Positions 1 through 6,378 of a DNA stretch of 14,691 bases are shown here, piece by piece. The first letter of the stretch is position 1. Every line of letters starts with the position of its first letter. Under the pieces are notes generated by a model. It saw only the letters and a program-made list of their open reading frames with translations, was not told the origin of the DNA and made no database searches. Source of the DNA: an uncultured Collinsella sp. GTDB taxonomy: Bacteria; Actinomycetota; Coriobacteriia; Coriobacteriales; Coriobacteriaceae. Made by a program: the position numbers and the translations under genes. The stretch lies in assembly GCA_902494035.1 (NCBI GenBank), contig CABURV010000043.1, positions 1 to 14,691 of the forward strand, written 5' to 3'.

Positions 1-50
1 GCAGTTAAAGCCGCAAAACAGTCCCTATTTCACCGCAACTTATGAAGAGA

Positions 51-431
51 TCATTCGTCGCTGCCCGGTTTGCGACGGTTGGCCTTTTTAATGGCGTTGA
101 AGTGCTTGTCATTGAGCCTGTGCTGGCGAGAGCGCTGAGGCACCTTGGTCTTTACGCGTCGGCGCGGTGGACGCCCGCGACACTCAAGCTCAGCGCGCAG
201 CTTACGCAGGCAGCTGCTACGGTTTTGGAACTGGCTGCGGCTCTCACGCGCCGTCACGGTAATCCCCGAAGGGATATGCTTCATGCGCACCGCCGAGTCC
301 GTCGTGTTCACGCCCTGCCCACCCGGGCCCGTCGCGCGAAACACCTGCACCTCGCAATCGCGCGCCAACTCCTCGACCGACATCTCGGCATAGTGCGCAT
401 ACTCACGCCATCCCATCTTGTTCTCATCCAT
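51..431 (-). CDS. Short GGQ-motif peptide chain release factor-like protein (probable ribosome rescue hydrolase)
   Basis: Predicted 126 aa. The GPGGQG loop (GGQ at residues 37-39) followed by VNTTDSAVRM is the peptidyl-tRNA hydrolysis loop of class I release factors. The protein is the RF-1 catalytic domain alone: the codon-recognition domains of RF1/RF2 are absent. The C-terminal third (about residues 85-122) is strongly Arg/Lys rich, as in the ArfB/YaeJ/ICT1 rescue factors, where a basic tail enters the empty mRNA channel. By that analogy it would free peptides from stalled ribosomes; this is inference, since the core sequence resembles RF1/RF2 more than ArfB. I chose the ATG at 431 because GGGGAGGTG lies 7 bases upstream; a longer in-frame reading to 497 would run through the xpt terminator. 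It follows xpt on the same strand, only about 25 bases beyond that terminator. Confidence 0.85.
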   Translation of the reverse strand: MDENKMGWREYAHYAEMSVEELARDCEVQVFRATGPGGQGVNTTDSAVRMKHIPSGITVTARESRSQFQNRSSCLRKLRAELECRGRPPRRRVKTKVPQRSRQHRLNDKHFNAIKKANRRKPGSDE

Positions 432-450
432 ATCAACACCTCCCCTCATA

Positions 451-487
451 CAAAAAATGTGACAAAGGGAAAGTCCCTTTGTCACAT
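451..487 (-). terminator. Intrinsic terminator of xpt; perfect 14-bp inverted repeat
   Basis: Arms ATGTGACAAAGGGA (457-470) and TCCCTTTGTCACAT (474-487) pair perfectly around a 3-base loop. On the minus strand the stem is followed directly by TTTTTTG (456-451), the classic arrangement for an intrinsic terminator after xpt. The next gene's ribosome binding site begins about 10 bases further on, so the release-factor-like gene has no obvious promoter of its own. The palindrome is also of a kind I recall as repeated in Coriobacteriia genomes, which is unverified here. Confidence 0.85.
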
Positions 488-514
488 CGCATACCAATCG
501 CTTGTGTTACGCAC

Positions 515-1093
515 TTAGGCGAAGGTGATCTCGCCGGTATCGCAGTCCATATCGGCGATACGGGCCAGGCTCTCAACACGGAAGCCGCGCTCGCGGAGCT
601 TATCGCCACCGCCCTGGAAGCCCTTCTCAACGGCGATGCCAATACCGGATACCTCGGCACCCGCAGCCTCGCAGATCTTGATAAGACCCTCGAGCGCGCA
701 GCCGTTGGCCAAAAAGTCGTCGATAATCAGAACCTTGTCGCCCTCGGACAGGAAGCGCTTGCCAACGATGACCGGGTACTCCTTCTGCTTGGTAAAGGAG
801 TAGATGGTCGTGGCATACTGCTCACCGTCGAGGTTGATGGACTGCGCCTTCTTGGCAAAGACCACCGGCACGCCGCCAAAATGCTGGGCTGCAATGCAAG
901 CCATGCCAATGCCCGAAGCCTCGATCGTCAGGATCTTGTTGATCTCGACATCCTTGAACAGACGGGCCCACTCGGCGCCCATGTGGTCGAACAGCTCAAC
1001 GTCGCATTGGTGGTTGAGGAAGGCATCAACCTTAAGGACGTTACCGGCCTTTACGATGCCGTCATGGCGAATACGATCCTCAAGCTCCTGCAT
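515..1093 (-). CDS. xpt: Xanthine phosphoribosyltransferase
   Basis: Predicted 192 aa, the usual length of the Bacillus Xpt family (about 190). It makes XMP from xanthine and PRPP in purine salvage, in the cytoplasm. The PRPP-binding loop VLIIDDFLANG is at residues 121-131, and the family-typical LKVDAFLNHQ (20-29), TIEASGIG (57-64), VPVVFAKK (75-82) and FRVESLARI (171-179) are all present. I chose the ATG at 1093, with AGAAGGGG about 8 bases upstream; a GTG six codons earlier overlaps that site and is less likely. The 157-base gap to the upstream MFS gene shows no purine riboswitch. A TGGTAGACT extended -10-like sequence lies about 50 bases before the start but lacks a good -35. A strong terminator follows the gene. 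Confidence 0.96.
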   Translation of the reverse strand: MQELEDRIRHDGIVKAGNVLKVDAFLNHQCDVELFDHMGAEWARLFKDVEINKILTIEASGIGMACIAAQHFGGVPVVFAKKAQSINLDGEQYATTIYSFTKQKEYPVIVGKRFLSEGDKVLIIDDFLANGCALEGLIKICEAAGAEVSGIGIAVEKGFQGGGDKLRERGFRVESLARIADMDCDTGEITFA

Positions 1094-1250
1094 GGCGCAA
1101 CCCCTTCTCACGGCAACGATACCGCGCGATTAATAAACGTTGTTCGATAGTCTACCACGGACCGACCCCCGCCCGCCCCACAAGCCGCATCGCACCACAA
1201 ACCAGTCTTTTTGGGACGGCGCGAATCGTGGCAGACAGCCTCCCAACACG

Positions 1251-2555
1251 CTAATGGCGGGCGCGCATCTTCACCAAACGCACCATAGCAAGCGCAAAGC
1301 CCACAGCGGCCACAGCCATAAGTACGTAAAACACCGAGCGAAAGCCGAATAGGAATACATCCGGACGGCCTGCAACAAAACTGGTCACGGCCTCGCCCAT
1401 CGCCACGCTCATCTGCCCATACAGGATATGCGACGCCGCCGTAATGCCGAGTGCCATGCCGGCGTAGCGCGCCAGGCTGCCCAGGCTGCCCGCAAAGCCG
1501 AGCGCTTCGCGCGGAGCCGAGCCCATATACAGCGAGTTGTTGGGGCTCTGGAAAATCGAAGTACCACACGACATAAACGCGACACAGCACACGATCACAG
1601 GGATGGAAGAATGCTCGTCGAGTGTGCTTACCGCAAAAAGACCGCATACGTACACGCCCAGGCCGACTGCCGTGGGGCCCTCGCAGCCAACACGGTCCGA
1701 AACCGTACCCGAAAGCGGGCCGATAAAGGCATTCACCATTGGCAGCGCCAAAAAGAGCAATCCGGAAATGTCGGAACCAAAGCCGTGGGCGTCCTGAAAA
1801 TAGAACGGCAGGATAAACTCGGATGCGCCAATGCCAACAAACACGATGAGCATGCAGGCAAGGTTGATGGTGAAGGCCGAATTTGCAAAGCAGCGACGAG
1901 CAGCCTCGATCAGGGACATGGGGCGTTCGCCGGCCTCTGGCTTAACGTGCGGCAGCGTGTAGAGCCCCACGATAAACGAGATTACGCCGATGGGCAGGTT
2001 GATGAGGAAGATGCTCTCCCAGGGAAAGCTTGCCACCAGCATGCCGCCGAGCACGGGGCCGCACATCATGCCGAGGGCCACGAAGGTCGCGAGAATACCC
2101 ATGGCACGGCCTCGTTCGCGCGCCGGAAACGACTCGGTGATGATACCCATGTTGTTAGCCATGGCCGCCGCGCAACCGACGCCCTGAACAATGCGCGCCA
2201 GGATAAGAACCTCGAGCGAGGCCGAAAGGCCGCACAGCAGCGAACCGACCGAAAAGACGATGACGCCCAACTGAAACACATTCACCTTGCCGCGCACGTC
2301 GCCCAGACGGCCAAACGGCAACATAGCCACGCAAGTCGCAAGCAGATACACCGAGCTTACCAGCTGAATGCGATCGAGGCCCACGCCCAGCTCCTTTTGC
2401 ATCACGGGCAGCGCCACGGTCACGACGGTCGAATCCAGACACACCATAAACGTCATGATGAGCACGGTAAACAGAATCGCCCACTTGTTCTTGCCATGGG
2501 TGTCGCCCTCTAGGGCAATGTGCTCGCGGCGCAGCTGCTCTGCGGTTTTCTCCAT
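1251..2555 (-). CDS. MFS transporter, drug:H+ antiporter (EmrB/QacA-like) group
   Basis: Predicted 434 aa integral membrane protein. About twelve hydrophobic segments can be picked out after a charged 24-residue N-terminus. MFS landmarks are present: LDSTVVTVALP (40-50, the motif D1 of the DHA drug antiporters), GRLGDVRGK (82-90, motif A), RIVQGVG (121-127, motif B) and the glycine/proline-rich GPVLGG (166-171, motif C region). These support a proton-driven exporter; the substrate cannot be told. I chose the ATG at 2555 because AAAGGA sits 5-6 bases upstream, whereas the ATG two codons earlier would overlap that site. The start lies only 26 bases beyond the U-tract of the metY terminator, so expression probably depends on read-through or on a promoter hidden in the hairpin. 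The DHA2 label usually implies 14 segments; I see nearer 12. Confidence 0.9.
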   Translation of the reverse strand: MEKTAEQLRREHIALEGDTHGKNKWAILFTVLIMTFMVCLDSTVVTVALPVMQKELGVGLDRIQLVSSVYLLATCVAMLPFGRLGDVRGKVNVFQLGVIVFSVGSLLCGLSASLEVLILARIVQGVGCAAAMANNMGIITESFPARERGRAMGILATFVALGMMCGPVLGGMLVASFPWESIFLINLPIGVISFIVGLYTLPHVKPEAGERPMSLIEAARRCFANSAFTINLACMLIVFVGIGASEFILPFYFQDAHGFGSDISGLLFLALPMVNAFIGPLSGTVSDRVGCEGPTAVGLGVYVCGLFAVSTLDEHSSIPVIVCCVAFMSCGTSIFQSPNNSLYMGSAPREALGFAGSLGSLARYAGMALGITAASHILYGQMSVAMGEAVTSFVAGRPDVFLFGFRSVFYVLMAVAAVGFALAMVRLVKMRARH

Positions 2556-2581
2556 ATCCATCCTTTCGAGTGGCCCAACGC

Positions 2582-2628
2582 AAAAACGGGGCCCCAATCG
2601 CCTGTAAACAGTCGCGATTGGGGTCCCG
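2582..2628 (-). terminator. Intrinsic terminator (or attenuator) between metY and the MFS gene
   Basis: A 15-bp stem pairs 2587-2601 with 2614-2628, with one position (2591/2624) being a non-Watson-Crick pair. The 12-base loop contains a further CTGT/ACAG pairing. On the minus strand it ends in GTTTTTG, giving a U-tract at 2586-2582. It would stop transcription from metY 26 bases before the MFS start codon. Confidence 0.85.
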
Positions 2629-2696
2629 CCTACGGAATCGGAACTAAAGGTCGCCGAAGCTTTCTGCCAGCATCGGCGCCTTATGCGAACGCTAGC

Positions 2697-3980
2697 CTAG
2701 CACTGCTCGAGCGCCTGCTCAAGGTCGGCAATCAGATCGGCCGTGTCCTCGAGGCCGCACGACAGGCGCACCATGTCGGCGGAGATACCGCAGGCGATGA
2801 GTTCCTCGTCGTTCATCTGGCGATGCGTAGCGTTAGCAGGATGCAGGCAGCAAGTGCGGGCGTCGGCAACGTGCGTGGCGATCTGGGCGAGCTTGAGGCT
2901 CTTCATAAAGGTCTCGGCCGCCGCGCGACCACCGTTAAAGCCAAAGCTCACAACGCCGCAGGTACCGTTGGGCATGTACTTCTGAGCGATGTCATAGTAC
3001 TTATCGCCCTCCAGGCCCGGATAGCTCACGAAGCGCACCTTGGGATGGCTCTGCAGGAACTTGGCAACGGCCAGGCCGTTCTCGCAATGACGCGGCATGC
3101 GCACATGCAGGCTCTCGAGCGAGCTGTTCAGGAAGAAGGCCGCCTGCGGATTCTGCATAGGACCAAGATCGCGCATGAGCTGAGCGGTTGCCTTGGTAAT
3201 GAAGGCACCCTCGCGACCAAACTTCTCGGCATAGGTCACGCCGTGGTAGCTCTCATCGGGCGTGGTAAGACCCGGGAACTTGTCCGCATGAGCCATCCAG
3301 TCAAACTGGCCGTGGTCAACGATCACGCCGCCCAGGTAGGCAGCATGTCCATCCATGTACTTGGTGGTGGAGTGCGTAACGATGTCGGCACCCCACTCAA
3401 AGGGACGGCACATCACGGGCGTCGGGAAGGTGTTGTCGACCATCAGCGGCACGCCGTGGTCATGTGCGGCCTTGGCAAAGCGCTCAATATCGAGCACGGC
3501 AAGGGCGGGGTTGGCAATCGTCTCGCCAAAGACGAGCTTGGTATTGGGCTCAAAGGCTGCCTCGAGCTCCTCATCGGTGCAGTCGGGGGCGACGAACGTG
3601 CAGGTCAGACCCATGCGGTCCATGGTGTGGGCGAGCAGGTTATACGTACCGCCGTAAATGGCAGAGCTAGCGACCACATGATCGCCGGCACCGGCCACGT
3701 TAAAGATCGCGAGGAAGTTCGCAGCCATGCCCGAGCTCGTGAGCATCGCAGCGGTACCGCCCTCCATCTCGCAGATCTTGGCGGCAACCAGATCGCACGT
3801 GGGGTTCTGCAGGCGGCTGTAGAAGTAGCCCGACTCCTCCAGGTCAAACAGCTTGCCCATATGCTCCGACGTGTCGTACTTCCACGTGGTGGACTGGTAG
3901 ATGGGCACCTGGCGCGGCTCGGCATCTCCCGGGTGATAGCCGCCCTGAACGCATGTGGTACCGATGGTCTGCTCGCTCAT
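2697..3980 (-). CDS. metY: O-acetylhomoserine sulfhydrylase (O-acetylhomoserine aminocarboxypropyltransferase)
   Basis: Predicted 427 aa, the expected size for the MetY branch of the Cys/Met-metabolism PLP enzymes (about 425-440; MetB/MetC-type relatives are nearer 380-400). It uses sulfide and O-acetyl-L-homoserine to make homocysteine and acetate in direct sulfhydrylation. The Schiff-base lysine is K207 in HSTTKYMDGH; D182 of VDNTFPTP should contact the PLP ring nitrogen; YSR (54-56) and SSGMAA (82-87) are the phosphate-cup and cofactor-binding motifs. The start ATG has AAGGGAGC about 7 bases upstream and lies 38 bases below a probable promoter. No SAM riboswitch fits in that short leader. 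The gene diverges from the C_GCAxxG protein and is followed by a terminator. Cystathionine-type activity cannot be excluded from sequence alone. Confidence 0.93.
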   Translation of the reverse strand: MSEQTIGTTCVQGGYHPGDAEPRQVPIYQSTTWKYDTSEHMGKLFDLEESGYFYSRLQNPTCDLVAAKICEMEGGTAAMLTSSGMAANFLAIFNVAGAGDHVVASSAIYGGTYNLLAHTMDRMGLTCTFVAPDCTDEELEAAFEPNTKLVFGETIANPALAVLDIERFAKAAHDHGVPLMVDNTFPTPVMCRPFEWGADIVTHSTTKYMDGHAAYLGGVIVDHGQFDWMAHADKFPGLTTPDESYHGVTYAEKFGREGAFITKATAQLMRDLGPMQNPQAAFFLNSSLESLHVRMPRHCENGLAVAKFLQSHPKVRFVSYPGLEGDKYYDIAQKYMPNGTCGVVSFGFNGGRAAAETFMKSLKLAQIATHVADARTCCLHPANATHRQMNDEELIACGISADMVRLSCGLEDTADLIADLEQALEQC

Positions 3981-4018
3981 ATCTAGCTCCCTTGCCTGGG
4001 TTACGTTTTATTCGGTTC

Positions 4019-4047
4019 ACGATACCGCTACCCCGCACCCCTCTCAA
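4019..4047 (-). promoter_or_regulatory. Probable sigma-70-type promoter of metY
   Basis: On the minus strand TTGAGA (4047-4042) and TATCGT (4024-4019) are separated by 17 bases, matching the consensus at 5/6 and 4/6 positions. The implied start near 4012 gives a leader of about 30 bases before the metY ATG. Confidence 0.5.
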
Positions 4048-4209
4048 CCCATCCCCAAGGTAGGTTATGGGACAAATTGATCAGGGTATTTATCTCAAGC
4101 TTTGGGCATTTGCTCGATAGATAAAAACGAGGCATACATGAAGCTCTCGATGATTACATGCCCCGTCACGGGTACCATAGGCGGGTACACCGTGACCAAG
4201 GAGACAACG

Positions 4210-4656
4210 ATGAAGCAAATCGATACGGCCCAGCTCGACATCACCGCCTGTCAGGCTCAAGCTGCCGAATATCACGCCCGTGGCTTTAACTGCGCCCAGG
4301 CCGTCGCCTGCACGCTCGCGCCCGCTGTCGGGCTCGACCCCCAGGTCGCCTTTACCCTCACCGAGGGCTTTGGCGCCGGCATGGGCGGCATGACCGAAAC
4401 CTGCGGCGCCATCTCGGGCGCCGTGGCCATCATGGGCTTTGTAATGAGCGACGGCATGGAAAACCCCAAGACCAAGGGCCAGACCTACAAGCTGTCGCGC
4501 GAAATCGCCAAGCGCTTTGGCGAGAAGAACACGACGACCGTCTGCGGCACGCTCAAGGGTATCGGATCGGACAAGGGTCCGCTTCGCAGCTGCCCCGGCT
4601 GCATCGACGATGCCATCGAGATCGCCTGCGATGTGCTAAAGCAGCTCGCCGAGTAA
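4210..4656 (+). CDS. C_GCAxxG_C_C family protein (Cys-rich, probably redox-active)
   Basis: Predicted 148 aa soluble protein. The family pattern is visible in order: C28 in RGFNCAQA, then a glycine-rich stretch GFGAGMGGM (53-61), the TCGAISGA block with C65 (family GCAxxG, here CGAISG), C112 in VCGTLKG, and the paired C128/C131 in SCPGC. The conserved cysteines suggest a redox or metal role, but the family has no established biochemical function that I can name. I chose the ATG at 4210 because AAGGAG lies 6 bases upstream. An in-frame ATG at 4138 with a GAGG would add 24 residues that contain this binding site and look unlike family N-termini. It diverges from metY, a sulfur-assimilation gene, which is suggestive only. 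It converges on the YigZ gene across a shared hairpin. Confidence 0.88.
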   Translation: MKQIDTAQLDITACQAQAAEYHARGFNCAQAVACTLAPAVGLDPQVAFTLTEGFGAGMGGMTETCGAISGAVAIMGFVMSDGMENPKTKGQTYKLSREIAKRFGEKNTTTVCGTLKGIGSDKGPLRSCPGCIDDAIEIACDVLKQLAE

Positions 4657-4670
4657 TCGACAGCAACAGT

Positions 4671-4721
4671 AAAACGACGGCCGGCGCGCTTTGGATCCAT
4701 CCAAAAGCACGCCGGCCGTCG
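4671..4721. terminator. Shared hairpin terminator between convergent C_GCAxxG and YigZ genes
   Basis: CGACGGCCGGCG (4675-4686) pairs perfectly with CGCCGGCCGTCG (4710-4721), and further partial pairing (GCTTTGGAT with ATCCAAAAGC) closes the interior. On the minus strand the stem is followed by TTTT (4674-4671), so it best fits termination of the YigZ gene. On the plus strand it is followed only by CCGTT but may still act for the C_GCAxxG gene. Confidence 0.8.
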
Positions 4722-4724
4722 CCG

Positions 4725-5363
4725 TTAGAACTCGGCAAATTCGGGAGCTCCGACCTCAATCTCCTCACGCCCCGCCATAAGCTCGCGCATCTTAGCGCAA
4801 AACGGCTCCTGCTCCCCCGCCTTAAACACCAAATGAAGTGTCACGGCATCCGCGTAATCGGTATCCGAAACCTTGGCACCCGAATCCTGCGCCAAACGAA
4901 GCACCTGCTCGTACTGCGGATAGGCCACATGCACGTCAACCGGCACGACGCTTGTCATCTCAACGATCTGCCCGGCCTCCTGAGCCGCGGCCACCGCCGC
5001 CTGCGTCGCCGCGGTATAGGCGCGTACCAAGCCACCAGGCCCCAACAGCGTGCCACCAAAATAGCGCGTCACTACGCAGCAAACATTTTTGAGCCCCGCG
5101 CCGCGCAACACCTCGAGCGTCGGCATACCGCTCGTGCGGCTCGGCTCACCATCATCGCTCTGGCGCTCGCGTCCATCGACCAAAATCCACGCGGGAACAT
5201 TGTGTCGAGCGTCGTAATGACGTTTGCGAACCATCTCGATAAAGGCATTCGCCTCATCCTCGGACTCAATATGGACCAGCTGGGCAATAAACCGGCTCTT
5301 GCGGTCCACAAACTCGCCCGAAGCCTCAATATTCGATTGCAGAGTAAAATAGCTGTCCAACAA
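4725..5363 (-). CDS. YigZ/IMPACT (UPF0029) family protein
   Basis: Predicted 212 aa, typical of bacterial YigZ proteins (about 205-215). The N-terminal domain carries the family signature: EFVDRKSRFIA (17-27), DDGEPSRTSGMP (70-81), then VVTRYFGGTLLGPGGLVRAY (97-116). A smaller ferredoxin-like C-terminal domain follows. The eukaryotic relative IMPACT modulates GCN2 translational control; the bacterial role is not established. No ATG lies near the N-terminus. Two tandem TTG codons (5363 and 5360) follow GAGGGG, with spacings of about 2 and 5 bases, so the second may be the real start; homologues begin at about this point. The gene follows rnpB on the same strand after a 350-base gap without a confident gene, and no clear promoter was seen. 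Confidence 0.93.
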   Translation of the reverse strand: MLDSYFTLQSNIEASGEFVDRKSRFIAQLVHIESEDEANAFIEMVRKRHYDARHNVPAWILVDGRERQSDDGEPSRTSGMPTLEVLRGAGLKNVCCVVTRYFGGTLLGPGGLVRAYTAATQAAVAAAQEAGQIVEMTSVVPVDVHVAYPQYEQVLRLAQDSGAKVSDTDYADAVTLHLVFKAGEQEPFCAKMRELMAGREEIEVGAPEFAEF

Positions 5364-5453
5364 AGCCCCTCAACAAAATAAAGCGCAACAAACAGCCTCA
5401 ATAATACGGCAAAGGCCGTACCGATAACCCCGGTAAATAGAACGGCAACGTCA

Positions 5454-5477
5454 ATGACCAGGCAAAAACAGCGAGAC
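5454..5477. repeat. 24-base direct repeat, copy 1
   Basis: The sequence beginning ATGACCAGGCAAAAACAGCG is identical over 24 bases to 5581-5604; flanks differ. Read on the minus strand it contains CTGTTTTTGCC preceded by a small hairpin (CACCA/TGGTG), so it could act as a weak terminator. Confidence 0.9.
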
Positions 5478-5580
5478 ACCAAGGATGGTGACGCCGATGA
5501 TTCCGTATACGAAAGCGAGAACCCGTCAGCGCGAGCAAGGTGCCTTGAAAGACGAGACTGCAACAAAAATGAGGCTGCCG

Positions 5581-5604
5581 ATGACCAGGCAAAAACAGCG
5601 AGAC
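5581..5604. repeat. 24-base direct repeat, copy 2
   Basis: Exact second copy of 5454-5477, 127 bases away start to start. Its last three bases overlap the left arm of the large inverted repeat at 5602-5699, and its A-run (5591-5595) supplies the T-run that follows that structure on the minus strand. Confidence 0.9.
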
Positions 5605-5699
5605 GGCGTCAGCTGAGTCGATTTGGCCCGAAAGAGGAGGGAGCACGCCTTATGGCGGCGACCGACGAATGAGCGACAAATCGGCCAGCTGACGCCGTC
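5591..5699 (-). terminator. Large inverted repeat downstream of rnpB; candidate rnpB terminator
   Basis: GACGGCGTCAGCTG (5602-5615) pairs perfectly with CAGCTGACGCCGTC (5686-5699). After a small internal loop CGATTTG (5619-5625) pairs with CAAATCG (5677-5683), and a small CGCC/GGCG hairpin caps the element. On the minus strand TTTTT (5595-5591) follows, but six bases after the stem, which is further than usual for an intrinsic terminator. It starts 15 bases after the RNase P RNA 3' end. A 98-base mobile-element-like insertion is the alternative. Confidence 0.5.
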
Positions 5700-5713
5700 G
5701 CAGCGTCAACATA

Positions 5714-6082
5714 GTTGCTGAGTGGGCCTATAAGCCGGGTTCTGTCGTGAACGGTCATTTATCTTGTCTGCACGTTACCGTGCAGCTCCACGCACGCTAC
5801 CCGAACGCGGACCGGGCCGGCCCATAGCGTTCCTATTCGCGCTTGCTCCGGATGGGGCTTGCCAAGCCGCCGTGTTGCCACGACGCTGGTGGTCTCTTAC
5901 ACCACCGTTTCAGCTTTTCCCTTTACGCCTTGCGGCGCAGGTGGGAGTCTTCTTTTCTGCGGCGCTTTCCGTCGGATCACTCCGCCCGGCCGTTAGCCGG
6001 CATCCCGCCCTCTGGAGCCCGGACTTTCCTCACGCGTGCTGCAAGCAGCACATCGCGCGACCGTCTGGCCCACTCAGCAGTG
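5714..6082 (-). ncRNA. rnpB: RNase P RNA, bacterial class A type
   Basis: Catalytic RNA of RNase P, which removes the 5' leader of tRNA precursors. On the minus strand the universally conserved blocks are present: GAGGAAAGTCCGGGCTC near the 5' end, GGAGCAAG followed by ATAGG, GGGTAG in the P15 region, and ACAGAACCCGGCTTAT near the 3' end. The ends pair to form P1: TGCTGAGTGGGCC with GGCCCACTCAGCA, 13 bp. This sets the boundaries to within a few bases and gives a length of about 369 nt, usual for the class. A promoter with an extended -10 sits at the right distance upstream. The gene lies between rpsA and yigZ on the same strand, separated from rpsA by its own terminator. Confidence 0.97.
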
Positions 6083-6086
6083 CAAG

Positions 6087-6113
6087 AGTGTAGCACACCG
6101 TTGCCGCAGGCAA
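6087..6113 (-). promoter_or_regulatory. rnpB promoter with extended -10
   Basis: On the minus strand TGCTACACT gives an extended -10 (TACACT at 6092-6087). TTGCCT lies upstream at 6113-6108 with a short 15-base spacer, tolerable with an extended -10. The predicted transcript start near 6080 coincides with the first bases of the P1 helix of RNase P RNA, which supports the call. Confidence 0.6.
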
Positions 6114-6171
6114 TGGCACAACACAAGCGTTCGACACGATAAACCAAGAACCACGCCATGCAGTACAATAG

Positions 6172-6293
6172 GGTTGTCGATGGGCAACGTCGTCAGTCGA
6201 GACGCGACCGCGCTCCGCACCCCTCCGTCTACTCGGTGTGTTCCCGCCTCCTCCCCGAGGCGGGATGTCGGCATTTTTCATGCACCGACAACC
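6172..6293. ncRNA. Candidate structured RNA or RNA-level element (unassigned)
   Basis: GGTTGTCGATG (6172-6182) is complementary to CACCGACAACC (6283-6293) at all but one position. The exception is an A-C mismatch on the plus strand but a G-U pair on the minus strand. Enclosed are a 9-bp hairpin TCCCGCCTC/GAGGCGGGA (6242-6250/6257-6265) and a competing GTCGG/CCGAC hairpin. On the plus strand a TACAAT (6164-6169) lies just before the outer arm and TTTTT follows the 9-bp hairpin. No SRP RNA, 6S RNA or tmRNA signature was recognised. Existence as a transcript is unproven. Confidence 0.25.
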
Positions 6294-6344
6294 AAATAGC
6301 CTGTGGACAGCATGGGCAGCATCGTGCATCTCGACACCAAATGC

Positions 6345-6378
6345 AAAAAGGGACCCGTCCATTACGGACGGATCCCTT
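6345..6378 (-). terminator. Intrinsic terminator of rpsA
   Basis: AAGGGACCCGTCC (6348-6360) and GGACGGATCCCTT (6366-6378) form a 13-bp stem with a 5-base loop and one wobble position. On the minus strand the stem runs straight into TTTTT (6349-6345). TTAAAA on the other side means it could also work in the opposite direction. Confidence 0.85.

Larger units (their letters stand above)
5364..5713. other. Gene-poor region between yigZ and rnpB with repeats and decayed-looking hydrophobic reading frames
   Basis: No ORF here has both a start codon and a ribosome binding site. The minus strand does contain several short hydrophobic stretches split between frames by stops and shifts, such as GIIGVTILGVSLFLPG and CFCLVIDVAVLF. 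This may be the remnant of a small membrane protein, or chance. The region also holds two copies of a 24-base direct repeat and a large inverted repeat, listed separately. Confidence 0.5.

Noticed and set aside
1094..1250. Purine riboswitch or PurR box upstream of xpt
   Set aside because: No conserved purine-aptamer core or paired loops. A CGAAC-containing stretch near 1141 matches the PurR box only partly and occurs once.
2520..3986. A 488-codon plus-strand reading frame opposite metY
   Set aside because: It is the complement shadow of metY, which has full family motifs. The plus-strand product has no recognisable domain and no ribosome binding site. Similar shadows opposite the MFS gene, rpsA, the desulfidase gene and argH were dropped for the same reason.
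3981..4018. SAM-type riboswitch upstream of metY
   Set aside because: The leader below the probable promoter is only about 38 bases, too short for a SAM aptamer, and shows no terminator.
6172..6293. SRP RNA (ffs) identity for the structured region
   Set aside because: The near-universal GGAAG-type tetraloop and the asymmetric-loop motif of the SRP domain are absent on both strands.
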